Shown: piece by piece, positions 19,737 through 29,876 of the stretch
Layout of the letters: each line of letters opens with the position of its first letter
How positions within the stretch are numbered: the first letter of the stretch is position 1
DNA from: Pseudomonas guariconensis
GTDB lineage: Bacteria > Pseudomonadota > Gammaproteobacteria > Pseudomonadales > Pseudomonadaceae
Direction: 5' to 3'
Length of the DNA: 64,000 nucleotides
Assembly (NCBI RefSeq): GCF_015680235.1
Contig: NZ_JADLJL010000008.1
Coordinates: 90,996 to 154,995, forward strand
Made by a program: the position numbers and the translations under genes
The notes under the pieces: model-generated
Databases searched by the model: none
What the model was told of the DNA's origin: nothing
Seen by the model: the letters and a program-made list of their open reading frames with translations, nothing else

Positions 19737-21446
19737 ATGCGTATCGAACCTCGTCCCCTGCCACCGAGCCTGCCTTTTCTCGGTAACCTCCCGCCCTTGC
19801 TGACCCGCCTGTACGCCGCCCGAGGCGTGCAGTCGGAGGCCGAACTGGACAAAAGCCTGGCGCGGCTGTTGCCCTACCAACAGCTCAAGGGCATCGACGC
19901 GGCGGTGGACCTGCTGGTCGAGGCGCTCGACCAGCGCCAGCGCATCCTCATCGTCGGTGACTTCGACGCCGATGGTGCGACGGCCAGTACCGTCGGTGTA
20001 CTTGGCCTGCGTCTGCTGGGCGCGGCCCATGTCGACTACCTTGTGCCGAACCGTTTCGAATACGGCTATGGCTTGACCCCCGAAATCGTCCAGGTGGCCC
20101 TGCAGCGCGAGCCGCAGCTGCTGATCACGGTGGACAACGGCATCTCCAGTGTCGAGGGTGTCGCCGCCGCCAAGGCGGCCGGCCTGAAGGTGCTGGTCAC
20201 CGATCACCACCTGCCGGGCGAACACCTGCCGGACGCCGATGCGATCGTCAACCCGAACCAGCCCGGCTGCGATTTTCCCAGCAAGGCCCTGGCCGGCGTG
20301 GGGGTGATCTTCTATGTATTGATGGCCCTGCGCGCGCGCCTGCGCAGCCTGGGCCGCTATGACAGCCAAGCGCAGCCGAACATCGGCGAGCTGCTCGACC
20401 TGGTGGCCCTGGGCAGTGTCGCCGACGTGGTGCCCTTGGACGCCAACAACCGCATCCTGGTGCACCAGGGGCTGGAGCGTATCCGTGCCGGCCGGGCCCG
20501 GCCAGGGCTCAAAGCCATCCTCGAGGTGGCCCGACGCGACCACCGGCGCATCACCTCCACCGACCTTGGCTTCATTCTCGGCCCGCGCCTGAATGCGGCC
20601 GGCCGCCTGGACGACATGAGCCTGGGGATCGAATGCCTGCTCTGCGATGACGCGGCGCTGGCGCTGGACATGGCCCAGCAGCTCGATGGGCTGAACCAGG
20701 ACCGCAAGTCCATCGAGCAGGGCATGCAGCGCGAGGCGTTGGCCCAGCTCAAGGACCTGCCGGTCGAGTCCATGCCCTATGGCCTGTGCCTGTTCGAAGC
20801 CGACTGGCACCAGGGGGTGATCGGCATCCTTGCGTCGCGGCTGAAGGAGCGTTACCACCGACCGACGATTGCCTTTGCCGACGCCGGCGAGGGGATGCTC
20901 AAGGGCTCGGCGCGCTCGGTGCCTGGGTTTCATATTCGCGACGCGCTGGATGCGGTGGCGGCGCGCCATCCGCATTTGATCAGCAAGTTTGGCGGGCATG
21001 CCATGGCGGCCGGCCTGTCGTTGCCGGCGGAGCACTTCCCGGCGTTTGCCGCGGCCTTCGACGAGGAGGTTCGCCGGCACCTTGGGGAAGAGGACCTGAC
21101 CGGGCGCTTGCTGTCCGACGGCACGCTGGCGGTCGAGGAGTTCCACCTGGACCTGGCGCGCGCGTTGCGTCACGCAGGGCCTTGGGGGCAGCACTTCCCC
21201 GAGCCGCTGTTCCATGGGGTTTTCCAGTTGGTCGAGCAGCGGGTGGTGGGGGAGCGGCACCTGAAGGTGGTGCTCAAGAGCGAGTGCGGGTCGGTCAGGC
21301 TGGATGGGATTGCCTTCGGGATCGACCGGGAGGTCTGGCCGAACCCTACGGTGCGCTGGGTGGAGCTGGCCTACAAGCTGGATGTGAACGAGTTTCGTGG
21401 GCAGGAGAGTGTGCAATTGATGATTGCGCACATGGAGGCGCGGTAG
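19737..21446 (+). CDS. recJ: Single-stranded-DNA exonuclease RecJ
   Basis: RecJ is the 5'-3' ssDNA exonuclease used in RecF repair and mismatch repair. The 569-residue protein carries the DHH phosphoesterase motifs: DFDADGATAS near residue 80, VTDHHLPGEH near 157, and GSVADVVPL near 226; the DHHA1 domain has GGHAMAAGL near 420. Codon use and length are normal for the family. Confidence 0.96.
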   Translation: MRIEPRPLPPSLPFLGNLPPLLTRLYAARGVQSEAELDKSLARLLPYQQLKGIDAAVDLLVEALDQRQRILIVGDFDADGATASTVGVLGLRLLGAAHVDYLVPNRFEYGYGLTPEIVQVALQREPQLLITVDNGISSVEGVAAAKAAGLKVLVTDHHLPGEHLPDADAIVNPNQPGCDFPSKALAGVGVIFYVLMALRARLRSLGRYDSQAQPNIGELLDLVALGSVADVVPLDANNRILVHQGLERIRAGRARPGLKAILEVARRDHRRITSTDLGFILGPRLNAAGRLDDMSLGIECLLCDDAALALDMAQQLDGLNQDRKSIEQGMQREALAQLKDLPVESMPYGLCLFEADWHQGVIGILASRLKERYHRPTIAFADAGEGMLKGSARSVPGFHIRDALDAVAARHPHLISKFGGHAMAAGLSLPAEHFPAFAAAFDEEVRRHLGEEDLTGRLLSDGTLAVEEFHLDLARALRHAGPWGQHFPEPLFHGVFQLVEQRVVGERHLKVVLKSECGSVRLDGIAFGIDREVWPNPTVRWVELAYKLDVNEFRGQESVQLMIAHMEAR

Positions 21447-21514
21447 TCCGGTCTGTTGGGTCAATCTCGACGCAAGTCGGACCACCGCTTCTTCGGATTT
21501 TCGAGCTCAGCGCT

Positions 21515-21552
21515 ACCCCTGTAGGAGCGGGCTTGTCCCGCGATCGGGCCAG
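21515..21552. repeat. REP element between recJ and the OYE gene
   Basis: CTGTAGGAGCGGGCTTGTCC with the complementary arm CGCGATCGGGCC. The remaining part of the 266-bp gap (21447-21712) shows no other clear feature. Confidence 0.7.
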
Positions 21553-21712
21553 AACAGGCAACCAAGCACCCGGACGGCATCGGCCGTTCGACAGCAAACC
21601 AACATCCCTCACCCTCCCTATCTGGTCTAGTCTGAACACTACCGATACCGGACCAAGGCCTCACACAAGTGCCCGGACCGGCCAACCATTGGAGTCCCTG
21701 GGAGGTCCCCTC

Positions 21713-22819
21713 ATGAGCCTGCTGCTTGAGCCCTACACCCTGCGTCAGCTGACCCTACCCAACCGCATCGCCGTCTCCCCCATGTGCCAGTACTCCGCCG
21801 CGGACGGCCTGGCCAACGATTGGCACCTGGTGCACCTGGGCAGCCGTGCCGTCGGCGGCGCTGGCCTGGTGATCACCGAAGCCACGGCTGTCACTCCCGA
21901 CGGTCGCATCAGTGCCGAGGACCTGGGCCTGTGGAACGACGCCCAAATCCCCCCGCTGCAACGCATCACGCGCTTCATCACCGCCCAGGGCGCCGTGCCC
22001 GGCATCCAGCTCGCCCATGCCGGGCGCAAGGCCAGCACCCATCGCCCGTGGCTTGGCAAGCATGGCAGCGTCAAGGTCGAAGACGGCGGCTGGCAGCCGG
22101 TAGGCCCGTCGAAGATCGCCTTCGATCCGGAGCATACGGTGCCCCATGAGTTGTCCGAAGATGAAATCGCCGGCATCGTCCAGGCCTTCGCCGATGCTGC
22201 GCGCCGTGCGCTGCAGGCAGGTTTCAAGGTGGTCGAGGTGCATGCTGCCCATGGCTACCTGCTGCACCAGTTCCTGTCGCCGCTGAGCAACCAGCGCCGC
22301 GACCGCTATGGCAGCTGCTTCGAAAACCGTATTCGCCTGACCCTGGAAGTCACCGAGGCGGTGCGCAAGGTCTGGCCTCAGGAGTTGCCCCTGTTCGTAC
22401 GGGTCTCGGCCACCGACTGGGTCGAAGACGGTTGGAACCCGGACGAAACCGTCGAGCTGGCCCGGCGCCTGAGAGCCATTGGCGTGGATCTGATCGATGT
22501 GTCCTCCGGCGGCACCTCGGTCAACGCCGAGATTCCCACCGGCCCGGGGTACCAGACTCGCTTCGCTGAACGGGTGCGCAAGGAGTCGGAGATCGCCACC
22601 GGCACCGTGGGCATGATCACCGAACCGGCCCAGGCCGAGCACATCCTGCGCACCGGGCAGGCCGACATCATCTTCCTCGCCCGCGAGTTGCTGCGCGACC
22701 CGTACTGGCCTCTGCATGCCGATGACGACCTGGGCGGCAACAAGGCCACCTGGCCGGCCCAGTACCAGCGGGCTACCAGCCGGGCCAACCCGATCCATGA
22801 GTCGGATTTGAGGGAGTAG
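21713..22819 (+). CDS. Old yellow enzyme family NADH:flavin oxidoreductase (XenA/YqjM class)
   Basis: A 368-residue FMN ene-reductase. PNRIAVSPMCQYSA places Cys25 at the position of the XenA/YqjM redox-tuning cysteine, HAGRKAS is near residue 100 and HAAHGYLLHQFLSP near 180 holds the substrate-binding pair. Such enzymes reduce activated alkenes, quinones or nitro compounds. The start at 21713 follows GGGAGG. A longer frame reaching back into recJ is an overlap artefact. Confidence 0.92.
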   Translation: MSLLLEPYTLRQLTLPNRIAVSPMCQYSAADGLANDWHLVHLGSRAVGGAGLVITEATAVTPDGRISAEDLGLWNDAQIPPLQRITRFITAQGAVPGIQLAHAGRKASTHRPWLGKHGSVKVEDGGWQPVGPSKIAFDPEHTVPHELSEDEIAGIVQAFADAARRALQAGFKVVEVHAAHGYLLHQFLSPLSNQRRDRYGSCFENRIRLTLEVTEAVRKVWPQELPLFVRVSATDWVEDGWNPDETVELARRLRAIGVDLIDVSSGGTSVNAEIPTGPGYQTRFAERVRKESEIATGTVGMITEPAQAEHILRTGQADIIFLARELLRDPYWPLHADDDLGGNKATWPAQYQRATSRANPIHESDLRE

Positions 22820-22842
22820 CCCCGGTCAATCGCACCAATCCT

Positions 22843-22900
22843 AATCGCGGGACAAGCCCGCTCCCACAAGGGCCTGATGGGAGACGGTTTGCCCGCGATT
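22843..22900. repeat. REPIN after the OYE gene
   Basis: AATCGCGGGACAAGCCCGCTCCCAC and the inverted copy GGGAGACGGTTTGCCCGCGATT, 58 bp in total, lie between convergent genes. Confidence 0.7.
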
Positions 22901-22929
22901 GGACGGGTGTAAGCACCGGCCGGCTACTT

Positions 22930-24354
22930 TCAATGCTTGATCATCACATGCCGCACGCAGGTGTAGTCCTCCAGGCCATACATCGACATGTCCTTGCCAT
23001 ACCCCGAATGCTTCTGCCCGCCATGGGGCATTTCGCTCACCAGCATGAAATGGGTGTTGACCCAGGTGCAGCCATACTGCAAGCGCGCCGCCAGGCGATG
23101 GGCGCGGCCGGTGTCGCGGGTCCACACCGACGAGGCCAGGCCGTAGTCGGAGTCGTTGGCCCAGGCCAGGGCCTGGGCTTCGTCGCTGAAGCGCGTCACC
23201 GACACCACCGGGCCGAACACTTCGTGGCGCACGATCTCGTCGTCCTGCTGGGCATCGGCCAGCACCGTGGGTTCGAAGAAGAAGCCATCGCCTGGTAGCA
23301 CCTTGCCGCCCGTGACCAGGCGGATGTGTGGCTGGGCGATAGCCCGCTGCACGAGGCCCGCGACCTTGTCGCGATGCTGGGCGCTGATCAGGGGGCCCAG
23401 CTCGGTATCGGCGGCGTCCTGCAGGCCTGGCTTGATACTGGCCACTGCCTGGCCCAGGCGCTCGACGAAGCGTTCGTAGATGCCGTCCTGCACATAGAGG
23501 CGGCAGGCGGCGGTGCAGTCCTGGCCTGCGTTGTAGAAACCGAACGTGCGGATGCCCTCGATGGCGGCATCCAGGTCGGCGTCGTCGAACACCAGCACCG
23601 GCGCCTTACCGCCCAGTTCCATGTGCATGCGCTTCACGCTTTCGGCGGTAGCACCGATGATGCGGGCGCCGGTGGGGATGGAGCCGGTCAGCGAGACCAT
23701 GCGTACCTTGGGGTGGGTGACCAGTGGTGTGCCGACCGTCTGGCCACGGCCGAAGATGATGTTCAGCACCCCGGCGGGCAACAGGTCCTGGGCCAGTTCG
23801 GCCAGGCGCAGGGCGGTCAGCGGCGTCATCTCCGAAGGCTTGAGCACCACTGTGTTGCCTGCCGCCAGGGCTGGCGCGATCTTCCAGGCCAGCATCATCA
23901 GCGGGTAGTTCCAGGGCGCGATGGAGGCGACCACGCCCAATGGGTCGCGGCGGATCATCGACGTGTGCCCCGGCAGGTATTCGCCGGCCGCCGAGCCGCC
24001 CAGGCAACGGGCGGCACCGGCGAAGTAGCGGAATACGTCGGCGATGGCCGGGATCTCGTCACCCAGCGCCGCGGCGAACGGTTTGCCGCAGTTCTGCGAC
24101 TCCAGCCGGGCCAGCTCCTCGCCATGGCGCTCGACCGTGTCGGCCAAGGCCAGCAAGGCCTGGGCACGGTCCTTGGGCGTGGTCTGCGACCAGGCGTCGA
24201 AGGCCTGGTCGGCGGCGCGCACCGCGGCGTCCACTTGGGCCTCGCTGGCTTCGTTGATCTGCGCCAGGGCGCTGCCCAGGGCCGGGTTGAGCACGGTCCA
24301 GGCCGGGCCTTCGCCGTTCACCAGGCGGCCATTGATCAGCATTCGGGTTTGCAT
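22930..24354 (-). CDS. patD: 4-aminobutyraldehyde dehydrogenase
   Basis: This 474-residue aldehyde dehydrogenase oxidises 4-aminobutyraldehyde (from putrescine) to GABA with NAD+. Catalytic residues are visible: Asn149 in APWNY, Glu246 in MELGGK and nucleophile Cys280 in NAGQDCTAA. It best fits the PatD/YdcW group because it ends a cluster equivalent to E. coli ydcSTUV-ydcW; the sequence alone could also be another aminoaldehyde dehydrogenase. It starts 15 bp after the permease gene. Confidence 0.87.
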   Translation of the reverse strand: MQTRMLINGRLVNGEGPAWTVLNPALGSALAQINEASEAQVDAAVRAADQAFDAWSQTTPKDRAQALLALADTVERHGEELARLESQNCGKPFAAALGDEIPAIADVFRYFAGAARCLGGSAAGEYLPGHTSMIRRDPLGVVASIAPWNYPLMMLAWKIAPALAAGNTVVLKPSEMTPLTALRLAELAQDLLPAGVLNIIFGRGQTVGTPLVTHPKVRMVSLTGSIPTGARIIGATAESVKRMHMELGGKAPVLVFDDADLDAAIEGIRTFGFYNAGQDCTAACRLYVQDGIYERFVERLGQAVASIKPGLQDAADTELGPLISAQHRDKVAGLVQRAIAQPHIRLVTGGKVLPGDGFFFEPTVLADAQQDDEIVRHEVFGPVVSVTRFSDEAQALAWANDSDYGLASSVWTRDTGRAHRLAARLQYGCTWVNTHFMLVSEMPHGGQKHSGYGKDMSMYGLEDYTCVRHVMIKH

Positions 24355-24369
24355 GGGAGTCCTCCTAGG

Positions 24370-25176
24370 TCATTTGCCGCTGCCCGCAACGCTTTCGCCG
24401 CCACGGGTCAGGTAATAGGCGCCGAGAATCGGCAACATGGTCAACAGCATCACCAGCATGGCGACCACGTTGGTCACAGGTACGTCGCGTGGGCGGCTGA
24501 GCTGGTTGAGCAACCAGATCGGCAGCGTGCGTTCGTGTCCGGCGGTGAACGTGGTGACGATGATTTCGTCGAACGACAAGGCAAAGGCCAGCATACCGCC
24601 GGCCAGCAGGGCCGAGCCGAGGTTGGGCAGGATGATGTAGCGAAAGGTCTGCCAGCCGTCCGCGCCCAGGTCCATCGAGGCTTCGATCAAGCTCTGGGAG
24701 GTGCGCCGCAGGCGCGCGATGACGTTGTTGTAGACGATCACCACGCAGAATGTGGCGTGGCCGACCACGATGGTGAAAATGCCCGGTTCGATGCCCAGTT
24801 GCTTGAAGGCCGCCAGCAAAGCGATGCCGGTGATGATGCCGGGCAGGGCGATGGGCAGGATCAGCATCAGCGAGATGCTTTCCTTGCCGAAGAAGCTACG
24901 CCGGTACAGGGCCGCTGCCGCCAGGGTGCCCAGCAGCAGGGCGATCAGGGTGGCCAGGCAAGCCACCTGCAGCGACAGCTTGATCGCCTCCAGCACGTCC
25001 GGGCGCGAGAAGGCGACGCTGAACCACTTCAGGGTGAACCCCTTGGGCGGGAAGCTGAATGCGGCGTCTTCGGTATTGAAGGCGTAGAGCAGGATGATCA
25101 GGATCGGAAAGTGCAGGAACAGCAGCCCACCCCAGGCCGCTAGGCGCAGGCCCAGCGAGGCTTTTTCAGAGTGCAT
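24370..25176 (-). CDS. ydcV: Polyamine ABC transporter permease (YdcV/PotC type)
   Basis: A 268-residue inner-membrane permease with about six hydrophobic segments. The EAA loop, which docks the ATPase, is [23 protein letters not shown] (about residues 170-190). It overlaps ydcU by 11 bp, pointing to translational coupling. Start 25176 is chosen as the first ATG giving a normal short cytoplasmic N-terminus ([10 protein letters not shown]). Confidence 0.87.
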   Translation of the reverse strand: MHSEKASLGLRLAAWGGLLFLHFPILIILLYAFNTEDAAFSFPPKGFTLKWFSVAFSRPDVLEAIKLSLQVACLATLIALLLGTLAAAALYRRSFFGKESISLMLILPIALPGIITGIALLAAFKQLGIEPGIFTIVVGHATFCVVIVYNNVIARLRRTSQSLIEASMDLGADGWQTFRYIILPNLGSALLAGGMLAFALSFDEIIVTTFTAGHERTLPIWLLNQLSRPRDVPVTNVVAMLVMLLTMLPILGAYYLTRGGESVAGSGK

Positions 25177-26101
25177 CGAAGGCCCCCAGGCGTTTGACGA
25201 TCGACAGATACACGGCAATCAGCACGATGGGCACCAGGGTGAAGGCGGCGGCCATGGGCATGTTGCCGATCGCGCCCTGTTGGGCATAGACCATGCTGCC
25301 GATGAAGTAGCCCGGCGGCCCGATCAACTGGGGCACGATGAAGTCGCCCAGGGTCAGGGAAAAGGTGAAGATCGAACCCGCGGCAATGCCCGGTACCGCC
25401 AGTGGCAGTATCACCAGGCGGAAGGTCTGCCCAGGCCGGGCGCCCAGGTCGGCGGAGGCTTGCAGCAGCGACGGGGGCAGGCGCTCCAGCGCGGCCTGGA
25501 TCGGCAGGATCATGAACGGCAGCCAGATGTACACGAACACCAGGAAACGCCCCAGGTGGGAGGTCGACAACGTACTGCCGCCCACACCGGGAACGTTCAG
25601 GGCCGCCTGCAGCAGTGGCTCCAGGTGCAACTGTTGGATGAACCACTGGGCCACGCCGCCCTTGGCCAGCAGCAAGGTCCAGGCATAGGTCTTGACGATG
25701 TAGCTGGCCCACATCGGCATCATCACCGCGATGTAGAAGAACGCCTTGGTCCGGCCACGGGTATGGCAGGCCATGTAGTAGGCGATGGGAAAGGCCAGTA
25801 CCGCGCTGGCCAGGGTAACGGCGATGGCCATCACCAAGGTGCGCAGGATGATGTCGAAGTTCGAGGGGGCGAACAGTGCGGCGAAGTTGGCCAGGGTCAG
25901 GTCCGGCGTCACCGCCATGGTGAAGTCGTCGAAGGTGTAGAAGCCCTGCCAGAGCAGGCCCAGCAGCGAGCCGAGGTAGATCGCGCCGAACCAGGTCAGG
26001 GGGGGAGCCAGCAGCAACGCGAGGTACAGGTTGGGGCGCCGGTAGAGCAGGGTGCTGAGGCGGCGCGAAGGCCGGGTGTCGCGCTCCAGGGCCAGGCTCA
26101 C
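25166..26101 (-). CDS. ydcU: Polyamine ABC transporter permease (YdcU/PotB type)
   Basis: A 311-residue permease with about six hydrophobic segments and an EAA loop near residue 215 ([22 protein letters not shown]). The first membrane segment is preceded by a long basic N-terminus. It follows ydcT with only one base between stop and start and overlaps ydcV. It forms the membrane channel with YdcV. Confidence 0.87.
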   Translation of the reverse strand: MSLALERDTRPSRRLSTLLYRRPNLYLALLLAPPLTWFGAIYLGSLLGLLWQGFYTFDDFTMAVTPDLTLANFAALFAPSNFDIILRTLVMAIAVTLASAVLAFPIAYYMACHTRGRTKAFFYIAVMMPMWASYIVKTYAWTLLLAKGGVAQWFIQQLHLEPLLQAALNVPGVGGSTLSTSHLGRFLVFVYIWLPFMILPIQAALERLPPSLLQASADLGARPGQTFRLVILPLAVPGIAAGSIFTFSLTLGDFIVPQLIGPPGYFIGSMVYAQQGAIGNMPMAAAFTLVPIVLIAVYLSIVKRLGAFDAL

Positions 26102-26102
26102 T

Positions 26103-27143
26103 TTACTGCACCTCGCCAGGCAAGGTTTCCCGCAGTCCGGTCATCGCTGCCCGTGGCCAATGGGCCTGCACGCGCTGGCCGGGTTGCCAGGGAAACGGGT
26201 GCGCCTGCCATTGGTCATTGGCTTGGCTCACGGTCAGCAGCAGGCCATCGTCCAGCTGCACGTCATAGCGTGTGGCGCTGCCCTGGTATTGGATGTCATG
26301 CAGCAGGCCGCTGACCTGGATGTCTTGGCTGGCATCGGCCTGGCCGCCGAGGCGGATATGCTCGGGGCGGATGGAGAACGGCGATGCATCCCCCGTGAGT
26401 CGCCTGGCCAGGTCGCCGCGGATCACGTTGGAGGTGCCGACGAACTGAGCGACGAAGGTGGTCGCCGGTTTCATGTAGAGGTTGCGCGGCGTGTCGACCT
26501 GCTCGATACGCCCGCGGTTGAAGACCGCGACCCGGTCGGACATGGACAAGGCCTCGGACTGGTCATGGGTGACGAAGATGAATGTAATGCCCAGTTGGCG
26601 CTGGAGCTTCTTGAGCTCGCCCTGCATTTGCTCGCGCAGCTTGAGGTCCAGGGCACCGAGGGGCTCGTCGAGCAGCAGCACCCGTGGGCGGTTGACCAAC
26701 GCGCGGGCCAGGGCCACACGTTGGCGCTGGCCGCCGGAGAGTTGTGCCGGCCGGCGTTCGGCGTAGCCGGCCAGGGCCACCATGGCCAGGGCTTCGTCAG
26801 CCCGTGCGTAGCGTTCGGGCTTGGCTACGCCCTTGACCTTCAGGCCATAGGCGATGTTGTCGCGTACATTCATGTGCGGGAACAACGCGTAGTCCTGGAA
26901 CACCGTGTTGACGTCGCGTTGGTAGGGCGGCAGGCCGGCAGCTTCCACGCCGTGCAGGCGGATCGAGCCGCTGCCGGGCTGCTCGAAGCCGGCGATCAGG
27001 CGCAGGCAGGTGGTCTTGCCCGACCCGGAAGGGCCGAGCATGGAGAAGAACTCGCCTTCTTGGATGTCGATGCTGACCCGGTCGACGGCCATGACCTCGC
27101 CGAATGCGCGGGTGACCTCGGTGAGCTGGACGGCTAGGGGCAT
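26103..27143 (-). CDS. ydcT: Polyamine ABC transporter ATP-binding protein (YdcT/PotA type)
   Basis: A 346-residue ATPase with Walker A GPSGSGKTT near residue 40, Q-loop VFQDYALFPHM, signature LSGGQRQRVALARAL, Walker B VLLLDEPLGALD and switch histidine FVTHDQ. A C-terminal TOBE region (FSIRPEHIRL) completes the spermidine/putrescine-type importer. The start at 27143 (MPLAVQLTEV) matches the family; a longer frame extends into REP sequence and is rejected. Confidence 0.92.
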   Translation of the reverse strand: MPLAVQLTEVTRAFGEVMAVDRVSIDIQEGEFFSMLGPSGSGKTTCLRLIAGFEQPGSGSIRLHGVEAAGLPPYQRDVNTVFQDYALFPHMNVRDNIAYGLKVKGVAKPERYARADEALAMVALAGYAERRPAQLSGGQRQRVALARALVNRPRVLLLDEPLGALDLKLREQMQGELKKLQRQLGITFIFVTHDQSEALSMSDRVAVFNRGRIEQVDTPRNLYMKPATTFVAQFVGTSNVIRGDLARRLTGDASPFSIRPEHIRLGGQADASQDIQVSGLLHDIQYQGSATRYDVQLDDGLLLTVSQANDQWQAHPFPWQPGQRVQAHWPRAAMTGLRETLPGEVQ

Positions 27144-27198
27144 TGCGTTGGCTCCGTGCAATCGTTGTCTTCTGCCTGACCGGGCTTGCCCTTGCGAT

Positions 27199-27650
27199 GC
27201 AACGGCGATGGCAGCGCCGGCCCAATCGCGGGACGAGCCCGCTCCCACAGGATTACCGCAATCGTGAAATAACGCTGTCCCTGTGGGAGCGGGTTTGCCC
27301 CGCGATCAAGGGCTAGCCCTTGCCAGCAGCGGCGATGGCAGTGCCAGCCCAATCGCGGGACGAGCCCGCTCCCACAGGATTACCGCAATCCTGAAATACC
27401 GCTGTCCCTGTGGGAGCGGGCTTGCCCCGCGAACAAGGGCGAAGCCCTTGCCAGGCAACGGCGGAGGCAGTGCCGGCCCATCGCGGGACGAGCCCGCTCC
27501 TACAGGATTACCGCAATCCTGAAATACCGCTGTCCCTGTGGGAGCGGGCTTGCCCCGCGAACAAGGGCGAAGCCCTTGCCAGCAGCGGCGATGGCAGTGC
27601 CAGCCCAATCGCGGGACGAGCCCGCTCCTACAGGATTACCGCGATCCTCA
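27199..27650. repeat. REPIN tandem array, about 127-bp period
   Basis: The unit start AATCGCGGGACGAGCCCGCTCC occurs at 27224, 27351, about 27479 (one base shorter) and 27607, giving three full copies and a partial one. Each full unit holds an inverted pair of REPs joined by AGGATTACCGCAATC and closed by CAAGGGC..GCCCTTGCCAG. The array separates ydcS from ydcT in a 531-bp gap (27144-27674) that has no credible gene. Confidence 0.85.
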
Positions 27651-27674
27651 GATTGGGAAATGCGTCAATCGCTC

Positions 27675-28826
27675 TCAACGCCCTCCCATGATCGCGATGT
27701 AGTCCTGGGTCCAGCGGCTATAAGGTACGAACTTGCCGCCCGAGGCCTGTGGGGTCTTCCAGAAGGCGATTTTGTCGAAGTTGTCGAAACCGTTGGTCTT
27801 GCAACCCTCGGCACCGAGCAGTTCGCTGCCGGTGCACGCAGCAGGAACTGCCGGCAGCGAACCGAACCAGGCTGCCACGTCACCTTGCACCTTCGGCTGC
27901 AGGGACCAGTCCATCCACTTGTACGCGCAGTTCGGATGCTTGGCCTGGCTGTGCAACATGGTGGTGTCCGCCCAGCCGGTGGCACCCTCCTTCGGTATGG
28001 TGGAGGCCACCGGCTGGTTGTCGGCCTTGAGGCTGTTGACCATGTAGCCCCAGGAGCTCGAGGCGACGACGCCTTCGTTCTTCACGTCGCTCATCTGTAC
28101 CGTGGCGTCATGCCAGTAGCGATGGACCAGCGGCTGTTGCTGGCGTAGCAGGTCGAGCACGGCCTTGTACTGGGCCTCGTTCAGTTCATAAGGGTCCTGG
28201 ATGCCCAGTTCCGGTTTGGCCGACTTCAGGTACAGCGCAGCATCGGCGATGTAGATCGGCCCGTCGTAGGCTTGCACTCGCCCCTTGTTGGGCTTGCCGT
28301 CCGGCAGGTCCTGGGGCTCGAAGACCACGCTCCAGCTGCTCGGTGGTTGCTTGAATACCGTGGTGTTGTACAGCAGCACGTTCGGGCCCCATTGGTACGG
28401 CGTGCCGTAGACCTGCTTGTCGACCACGTACCAGCCGCCGTCGCGCAGGCGCGGGTCGATGTTCTTCCAGTTGGGGATCAGCGCGGTATTGATCGGTTGC
28501 ACCCGCTTGCCAGCGATCAGGCGCAGCGAGGCATCGCCCGAGGCGGTCACCAGGTCGTAGCCACCCTTGGTCATCAGGCTGACCATCTCGTCGGAGGTCG
28601 CGGCGGTCTTCACGCTCACCTTGCAGCCGGTGGCCTTCTCGAACCCGGTGACCCAATCATAGGCCTTGTCGCTCTCGCCGCGTTCGATGTAGCCGGGCCA
28701 GGCCACGATATCCAGGCGCCCTTCGCCGTCGCCGAGACTCTGGGGCAGGCCGGCGGCCTGCAGGTGGGCGCTGGCCAGCAGGGCGCAGGTCACGGCGCTG
28801 GACAATGCGGTCTTGTGCACTGGCAT
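27675..28826 (-). CDS. ydcS: Polyamine ABC transporter substrate-binding protein (YdcS-like)
   Basis: A 383-residue periplasmic protein with a signal peptide cleaved near AHLQA. It matches E. coli YdcS closely in pattern: GRLDIVAWPGYIERG near the mature start, DEMVSLMTKGGYDLVTASGDAS, GTPYQWGPNVLLYNT, and the C-terminus WTQDYIAIMGGR. YdcS has been linked to putrescine uptake and also to polyhydroxybutyrate synthesis in E. coli. AGGGAA precedes the ATG. A 127-bp REPIN array follows and probably limits expression of the downstream genes. Confidence 0.9.
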   Translation of the reverse strand: MPVHKTALSSAVTCALLASAHLQAAGLPQSLGDGEGRLDIVAWPGYIERGESDKAYDWVTGFEKATGCKVSVKTAATSDEMVSLMTKGGYDLVTASGDASLRLIAGKRVQPINTALIPNWKNIDPRLRDGGWYVVDKQVYGTPYQWGPNVLLYNTTVFKQPPSSWSVVFEPQDLPDGKPNKGRVQAYDGPIYIADAALYLKSAKPELGIQDPYELNEAQYKAVLDLLRQQQPLVHRYWHDATVQMSDVKNEGVVASSSWGYMVNSLKADNQPVASTIPKEGATGWADTTMLHSQAKHPNCAYKWMDWSLQPKVQGDVAAWFGSLPAVPAACTGSELLGAEGCKTNGFDNFDKIAFWKTPQASGGKFVPYSRWTQDYIAIMGGR

Positions 28827-29039
28827 GGTGTTCCCTCTTTTTAACGTTCTAGTCGGGGCAGTCGTCAAGAAAGCAGTGAAGCGATGGGATAAGCGTAGTG
28901 CGGTTGGCGCGGGCCGCAGTCGAGTCTAGTTCGTTTTTATCGAGTAGCCGCGCAACATCCGGAAGCAAATGCATTAAGCGTGAATTCAGTGTGCGGGCCT
29001 ACTCTGGGACTTTCCTTTCCAGCGAAGAGGTAATGCCAG

Positions 29040-29762
29040 ATGAATACCCGTGGCTTGCTCGACCAACTGCTCAAGTCCGGCCAACAGTTGCTGCAGGATT
29101 CGCCAGGCAAGGGCGGCGCAGGCAAGGCTTCCGGCCTTGGCGACCTGCTCGGCGGCCAGGCGGGCAAGGGCGGTCTGGGCAGCCTGCTCTCCGGAGCCGG
29201 CGGCGGCGCGCTGGCGGCAGGTGCCATGGGCTTGCTGCTGGGCAACAAGAAGGCCCGCAAGTACGGTGGCAAGGCCCTGACCTATGGCGGCCTGGCCGCC
29301 CTCGGCGTGCTGGCCTACAAGGCGTACGGCAACTGGCAGGCGCGCCAGGGCACGGCCCAGCCGCAGGAGCCGCAGACCCTCGACCGCCTGCCTGCAGCCC
29401 AGGCCGAGCAGCACAGCCAGGCCGTGCTGCGCGCCCTGGTGGCGGCCGCCAAGTCCGATGGCCATATCGACGAACGTGAGCGGGCATTGATCGAAGGCGA
29501 GTTCGTCAGGCTCGACAACGACCGCGAGCTGCAGCACTGGCTGCATGCCGAACTGAACAAGCCGCTGGACCCGGCCGAAGTCGCCAGTGCCGCGCAGACA
29601 CCGGAAATGGCCGCCGAGATGTACCTGGCCAGCGTGATGATGGTCGACCAGGAGAACTTCATGGAGCGCGCCTACCTGGATGAACTGGCGCGCCAGCTGC
29701 GTCTGGACGCGACCTTGCGCCAGGAGCTGGAAGCACAGGTCAGGCTCGCCGCGGGGCAATGA
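29040..29762 (+). CDS. YebE-like DUF533 protein with TerB-like domain
   Basis: A 240-residue protein: a glycine-rich N-terminal region, a hydrophobic stretch around residues 55-100 (GGALAAGAMGLLLG, YGGLAALGVLAYKAYG) and a C-terminal helical domain (VLRALVAAAKSDGHIDERERALIEG) like tellurite-resistance TerB. E. coli YebE is a stress-induced inner-membrane relative of unknown function. It is divergent from ydcS. Confidence 0.8.
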   Translation: MNTRGLLDQLLKSGQQLLQDSPGKGGAGKASGLGDLLGGQAGKGGLGSLLSGAGGGALAAGAMGLLLGNKKARKYGGKALTYGGLAALGVLAYKAYGNWQARQGTAQPQEPQTLDRLPAAQAEQHSQAVLRALVAAAKSDGHIDERERALIEGEFVRLDNDRELQHWLHAELNKPLDPAEVASAAQTPEMAAEMYLASVMMVDQENFMERAYLDELARQLRLDATLRQELEAQVRLAAGQ

Positions 29763-29827
29763 CCGGCATGGGCAGGGATGCCCCCTTCACCCTTTGATTG
29801 AGCTGCGATTGCGCTGGTCGCCTACGC

Positions 29828-29833
29828 TATACT
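29828..29833 (+). promoter_or_regulatory. Possible -10 box of the wsp operon
   Basis: TATACT at 29828-29833 lies 43 bp before the wspA start. A convincing -35 box at the right spacing is not visible. Confidence 0.3.
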
Positions 29834-29876
29834 CTGGCGATTTTCCCCGCTCGTATCGAATTCCTGAGGGCTGAAT

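Noticed and set aside
20786..22819. A 677-codon frame that would fuse a recJ-overlapping region to the OYE
   Set aside because: The first part is an alternative frame of recJ; the OYE N-terminus and its GGGAGG site place the start at 21713.
27199..27650. CRISPR array
   Set aside because: The units are 127 bp with conserved spacers and internal inverted REPs; there are no short direct repeats with variable spacers and no cas genes.
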